A stretch of DNA of 64,000 bases. Source: Providencia heimbachae ATCC 35613. Its GTDB lineage: Bacteria; Pseudomonadota; Gammaproteobacteria; Enterobacterales; Enterobacteriaceae. The translations under genes were made by a program, and so were the position numbers. Under the pieces are notes generated by a model. That model made no database searches. It worked only from the letters and a program-made list of their open reading frames with translations, and was not told where the DNA came from. The number at the start of each line of letters is the position of its first letter. Position 1 is the first letter of the stretch. Below are positions 60,704 through 64,000 of this stretch, piece by piece. The stretch spans positions 1 to 64,000 of the forward strand of contig NZ_LXEW01000027.1 of assembly GCF_001655055.1 (NCBI RefSeq), in the 5' to 3' direction.

Positions 60704-61612
60704 ATGAGCCAGCAAAATACTACTAAAGGCGTATTATGTGCCTTGGGCGCCTATTTTATTTGGGGTGTCGCACCAATTTATTTTAAAAGTATTAAACAAG
60801 TGCCCGCAGAAGAAATCCTGACTCACCGTATTATTTGGTCATTTTTCTTTATGCTACTTTTATTAACGGTTTCACGGCACTGGAATTACGTTCGCCAAGT
60901 ACTGAAACAACCAAAAAAAATATTAGTCCTCGGTGTAACGGCAACAACTATCGCATCAAATTGGTTAATTTATATCTGGGCAGTCAACAATGGTCACATG
61001 TTGCAAGCGAGTCTCGGCTATTTTATCAACCCATTGGTTAACGTCTTGTTTGGTATGTTGTTTTTACAAGAGCGATTCCGTCGAATGCAATGGGTTGCAG
61101 TTGCCCTCGCATTGACTGGCGTATTAATCCAGTTATGGCAATTTGGCTCAGTACCGGTAATCGGCTTAAGTCTTGCCGTCACATTTGCCACTTATGGCTT
61201 ATTGCGTAAAAAACTCGGTGTTGATGCACAAACAGGTATGACGTTTGAAACCCTGTGGTTACTCCCAGTCGGCATTATCTTTTTGTTATTTTTTGCTGAT
61301 AGCCCAACAAGCGATATGTCGATCAATGGCTGGAAACTTAATGTTTTATTAATTGCAGCCGGTGTTATCACTACGGTGCCTTTATTATTATTTACTGAAG
61401 CCGCCAATCACTTACGCTTATCAACATTAGGCTTTTTCCAATACTTAGGTCCAAGTATTATGTTCTTACTTGCGGTCTTTATGTATGGTGAAGTGATGAC
61501 CTCGGAGTTACTCGTCACCTTTGGTTTTATCTGGTTTGCATTAATTTTGTTTACATTAGATGCTTTATATACGCAACAAAAGCTCAGAAAAAAATCAAAA
61601 GCTAGCGCTTAA
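60704..61612 (+). CDS. rarD: EamA/DMT-family transporter RarD
   Basis: 302 aa (E. coli RarD 296) with ten predicted membrane helices in two EamA repeats. The N-terminal GVLCALGAYFIWGVAPIYFK is RarD-like, as are SNWLIYIWAVNNGHMLQASLGYFINPL and VITTVPLLLFTEAANHLRLSTLGFFQYLGP. Family name: chloramphenicol-sensitive protein. The substrate is unknown. It lies next to yigI, as in E. coli. Confidence 0.94.
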   Translation: MSQQNTTKGVLCALGAYFIWGVAPIYFKSIKQVPAEEILTHRIIWSFFFMLLLLTVSRHWNYVRQVLKQPKKILVLGVTATTIASNWLIYIWAVNNGHMLQASLGYFINPLVNVLFGMLFLQERFRRMQWVAVALALTGVLIQLWQFGSVPVIGLSLAVTFATYGLLRKKLGVDAQTGMTFETLWLLPVGIIFLLFFADSPTSDMSINGWKLNVLLIAAGVITTVPLLLFTEAANHLRLSTLGFFQYLGPSIMFLLAVFMYGEVMTSELLVTFGFIWFALILFTLDALYTQQKLRKKSKASA

Positions 61613-61647
61613 TATCTCTTTTAATCAACGATATTAAGGATTGATTA

Positions 61648-61692
61648 AAACACTGGCCTAAATATATATATTATTAAGGTCAGTGTTTCATT
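61648..61692 (+). terminator. rarD terminator
   Basis: Stem AAACACTGGCCT / AGGTCAGTGTTT with one G-U pair, tail CATTTAATGG. Confidence 0.7.
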
Positions 61693-62314
61693 TAATGGAA
61701 CTTAAATCGTTAATTTATTTTATGTAATTAACACGACTATATTAATATTTATTCGGTTTAAGTATGACTTAAAAAGGATATTTAAGTAAAAAATATTAAT
61801 TAATATTTTTATATTCGCACTGCGATTTAAATTATTTACTTAACATGACAAGTAAAATCAATAAAATCAACACACTAATTCAATTTCAATCACCTTGATT
61901 TTATTCAAAAAATCGCTATTATTAACCTTATCTTAAATCCTCAAAAAACATCCCCACGAATCATAAAACAACCTGTTGAATTAAAAGAATTTATTTAATT
62001 TTTTCAATTAATGATTGCTTAATAGGAGCTTGGTAATTATATTGTACGCCGCTTGTATTCACCCCAGCGTGTGGCGATGGTCCGATTCATCACTGACGTT
62101 TCATTAAAGTGCGCACGATGATATTGATAAAATATATCCTGGTGCGAGGTTTTCTGAAATTGAATTCAATGCGTTTCGTTTTAAATTAAAAAAATAGTGT
62201 AGTGCTATAACTGAAGTGAGAATACTGACGTTATATGTCTGCATTTTAAGTTTGCTCCTCCTGTATATTCAGAAAGAGTTGACGTTGTGAAGGGCTTTTG
62301 GGAAGGGCTTCAAA
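61693..62314. other. Long AT-rich leader region before permease
   Basis: Over 600 bases without an intact gene. Between 62026 and 62197 the base composition becomes less AT-rich and two short frames look protein-like (RRLYSPQRVAMVRFITDVS, then YPGARFSEIEFNAFRFK ending in TAG). This is possibly a decayed gene. The rest shows nothing recognisable. Confidence 0.4.
62026..62197 (+). pseudogene. Possible decayed regulator-like fragment
   Basis: The frame from 62026 reads ELGNYIVRRLYSPQRVAMVRFI, reminiscent of a MerR-type HTH (RRLYS then VAMVRFI), and is stopped at 62098. A second frame covers YPGARFSEIEFNAFRFKLKK up to a TAG at 62195-62197. A shift between them would join them. There is no start codon or RBS. 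Low certainty; it could be chance. Confidence 0.2.
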
Positions 62315-63667
62315 ATGCAACAGAATACTGTTCACATGAAACGTGTGCTAACCACACCTGCATTAGTTTTTTTCGGGCTGGCGTATATGGTGCCACTCGG
62401 AATTTTCACCACCTATGGACAAGTGACTGTATTAAGTGAAGGGCATCTGCCAATTGCTTATTTAATTACACTCGCCGCCGTCTTTTTCACTGCCATGAGT
62501 TATTGTCGTATGACAAGTGAGCTCCCACTTGCTGGGTCTGCTTATTCGTATGTACAAAAAACATTTGGCGGCACGCTCGGATTTTTAGTGGGTTGGGCAC
62601 AATTGCTCGACTATCTGTTCTTGCCGATTATCAACTATATCGCTATTGGGATCTTCGTCCACGAAGCCTTCCCAAACATACCGATATACGTAATTATTTG
62701 CAGCACAATTACGATTGTTAGCCTGATGAATATTTTGGGTATCAAACTGGTATCCTCAATGAATATGCTAATCATATTGATGCAAATCGTCTTTATCGCC
62801 ATTTTCTTATATTTGAGCGTTAAAACCTCTTTTGTGTTGGATGCTGATGCCTTACTTGCACCAATCACCGTGCTCTCATCGCAGGTGTCTGGTCTGTTTG
62901 CCGGTGCGGCAGTGTTGTGTTTAGCCTTCCTAGGCTTCGATGCAATTTCAACGATGGCAGAAGAAACTAAAGATGCCCGTAGCGCATTACCTAAAGCAAT
63001 CCTATATACCGTTTTTATTGCAGGTACACTGTTTGTGGTGATTTCTTATAGCGCACACTTGGTTTATCCGATGTGGCAAGAGTTTATCCCAAACACAGAT
63101 ATTGCTAGCCTCGCGGTCATGAAACAAGTCGGTGGTGCAATGATGGCTTCAAGCTTCATCACGGCTTATGTCATCGGTGTTTTCGCCTCTGCAATGACCT
63201 CACAAGCCAGTATTGTACGAATTTTCTATGCTATGGGTCGTGATGGTGTATTACCGCGCTCAATCTTTGCTTATCTGCACCCGAGATTGAATACGCCAGT
63301 CTATTCGATCATCTTTGTTGCCATTGCTTCACTGCTTTCGCTGGTGTTATCCCTCAGTATGGTTGCATCAATGATTAGCTTTGGTGCGCTTATCGCCTTC
63401 ACCTTTGTGAATTTATCGGTGATTAAGCATTTTTACATTGATCGTAAAGCACCGCTCGATAATACAAAAATTGTGACCTGCCTTATCATGCCATCCACGG
63501 GAGTTGTTTTAACGCTATGGCTATGGACAAGCCTTGATGCTGAAGCATTCAAAGTGGGCCTATGGTGGTTAGCCGCAGGTGCCGTTTATCTCGCCTTATT
63601 GACTCATGGCTTTACGCGTCGTCCACCTGCAATTTCTGACGATGAGACTAATATGATTATTAATTAA
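62315..63667 (+). CDS. APC-family amino acid/polyamine permease, PuuP-like
   Basis: 450 aa with about twelve membrane helices. It resembles PuuP and its relatives: VFFGLAYMVPLGIFTTYG, LPLAGSAYSYVQKTFGG, LGFLVGWAQLLDYLFLPIINYI, LGFDAISTMAEETKDARSALPKAI and RIFYAMGRDGVLPRS. It likely imports an amino acid or polyamine by proton symport. AGGG lies ~9-10 bases upstream of the ATG. The gene after the following repeat and terminator encodes an amidohydrolase, suggesting uptake and hydrolysis of one substrate. The exact substrate cannot be told. Confidence 0.85.
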   Translation: MQQNTVHMKRVLTTPALVFFGLAYMVPLGIFTTYGQVTVLSEGHLPIAYLITLAAVFFTAMSYCRMTSELPLAGSAYSYVQKTFGGTLGFLVGWAQLLDYLFLPIINYIAIGIFVHEAFPNIPIYVIICSTITIVSLMNILGIKLVSSMNMLIILMQIVFIAIFLYLSVKTSFVLDADALLAPITVLSSQVSGLFAGAAVLCLAFLGFDAISTMAEETKDARSALPKAILYTVFIAGTLFVVISYSAHLVYPMWQEFIPNTDIASLAVMKQVGGAMMASSFITAYVIGVFASAMTSQASIVRIFYAMGRDGVLPRSIFAYLHPRLNTPVYSIIFVAIASLLSLVLSLSMVASMISFGALIAFTFVNLSVIKHFYIDRKAPLDNTKIVTCLIMPSTGVVLTLWLWTSLDAEAFKVGLWWLAAGAVYLALLTHGFTRRPPAISDDETNMIIN

Positions 63668-63672
63668 TCATA

Positions 63673-63750
63673 TATACCCAAAATAATTCGAATTGCTTGT
63701 AGCTACAGAGTGAAGATAACACCCAAGTAACTTGAAGCATGACGGGTATA
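63673..63750. repeat. Complete 78-bp inverted-repeat element
   Basis: Perfect ends TATACCC (63673-63679) and GGGTATA (63744-63750). The inner arms AATAATTCGAATTGCTTGTAG and CAAGTAACTTGAAGCATGAC are imperfect inverses. It lies 5 bases after the permease stop. This is the clearest small copy of the family. Confidence 0.8.
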
Positions 63751-63765
63751 AGCCTTATAGATGAT

Positions 63766-63801
63766 TACGGGGGAGCACAGCCTTCCCCGTTATTTTTTTA
63801 G
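63766..63801 (+). terminator. Permease terminator
   Basis: Stem ACGGGG / CCCCGT (63767-63790), followed by TATTTTTTTAGTTTTGG. Confidence 0.8.
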
Positions 63802-63842
63802 TTTTGGCTCAAAGTAAGAGCCCCTGATACAGACGGTTTAAC

Positions 63843-64000
63843 ATGAATAACAAAATTGCTGATGTCATTTACTTTAACGGTTATATCTACACCGCAGACA
63901 ATCAAAATAGCGTTGTTGACGCAATCGCCTTGCAAGATGGCTATATTCTTGCGACAGGGACTTCTGATGAATTGCACCAATATGTTGGGCCAGAAACAGA
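63843..64000 (+). CDS. Amidohydrolase (YtcJ-like), N-terminal part (runs off window)
   Basis: 52 codons visible. The protein begins NNKIADVIYFNGYIYTADNQNSVVDAIALQDGYI (seen as ADVIYFNGYIYTAD and VDAIALQDGYILATG), the small N-terminal beta-sandwich typical of YtcJ-like amidohydrolases in the metal-dependent hydrolase superfamily. The metal-binding residues lie beyond the window. It is downstream of the permease but separated by a terminator, so it may be only partly co-transcribed. Confidence 0.75.
   Translation, partial: MNNKIADVIYFNGYIYTADNQNSVVDAIALQDGYILATGTSDELHQYVGPET

Noticed and set aside
61693-62025. Riboswitch or structured leader before the permease
   Set aside because: No conserved aptamer core was recognised; the sequence is simply AT-rich.

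Overview
This AT-rich window (roughly 40% GC by eye) reads as ordinary core chromosome of an enterobacterium of the Morganellaceae, most likely Providencia. The proteins are close to their E. coli counterparts, and gene order follows E. coli blocks (72.9, 95-96, 94.6 and 86 min) stitched together with local gains and losses. The genus is inferred from AT content, near-E. coli protein sequences and gene order, without a database search.

Layout. 1-1392: Mu-phage-like regulators, two tandem Mu-repressor-type HTH genes facing a Ner/SfsB-like gene. 1461-5280: metC, mdh, argR and a small membrane protein. 5342-8756: cell-wall recycling (mpl), gluconeogenesis (fbp) and pyrophosphatase (ppa). 8867-18494: the outer-membrane assembly cluster ytfP-tamB-tamA, then msrA, paeA (ytfL), ytfK and ytfJ. 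18689-24404: a block found elsewhere in E. coli, with qseBC, ygiW, nudK and a cupin-mqo pair. 24460-27716: cysQ, fklB, ytfB, cdh. 27829-33207: rpsF-priB-rpsR-rplI, rlmB, rnr, nsrR. 33550-44138: purA, hflC-hflK-hflX-hfq-miaA-mutL-amiB-tsaE. 44489-53733: queG, a gene-free region with DnaA boxes, three tRNA-Gly genes, a RelBE-type toxin-antitoxin pair, orn, rsgA, psd-mscM. 53805-61612: two small or repeat proteins, then yigL, pldB, recQ, pldA, yigI, rarD. 61613-64000: a PuuP-like permease and the start of an amidohydrolase gene.

The genes group into phospholipid and envelope maintenance (tamAB, psd, mscM, cdh, pldA, pldB, amiB, mpl), RNA processing and translation (rnr, orn, hfq, miaA, rlmB, rsgA, queG, ribosomal proteins), and central carbon and redox metabolism (mdh, mqo, fbp, cysQ, msrA).

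No clearly new multi-gene system is visible. The strongest unexplained signal is the gene-free stretch 45647-46329 between queG and the tRNA-Gly array. It carries DnaA boxes, a perfect IHF consensus and a tight GATC cluster, at the place where E. coli has datA. The second theme is a family of short terminal-inverted-repeat elements (TATACCC/TATACTC ends) scattered between genes. They often sit against gene 3' ends, and one supplies the stop codon of miaA.
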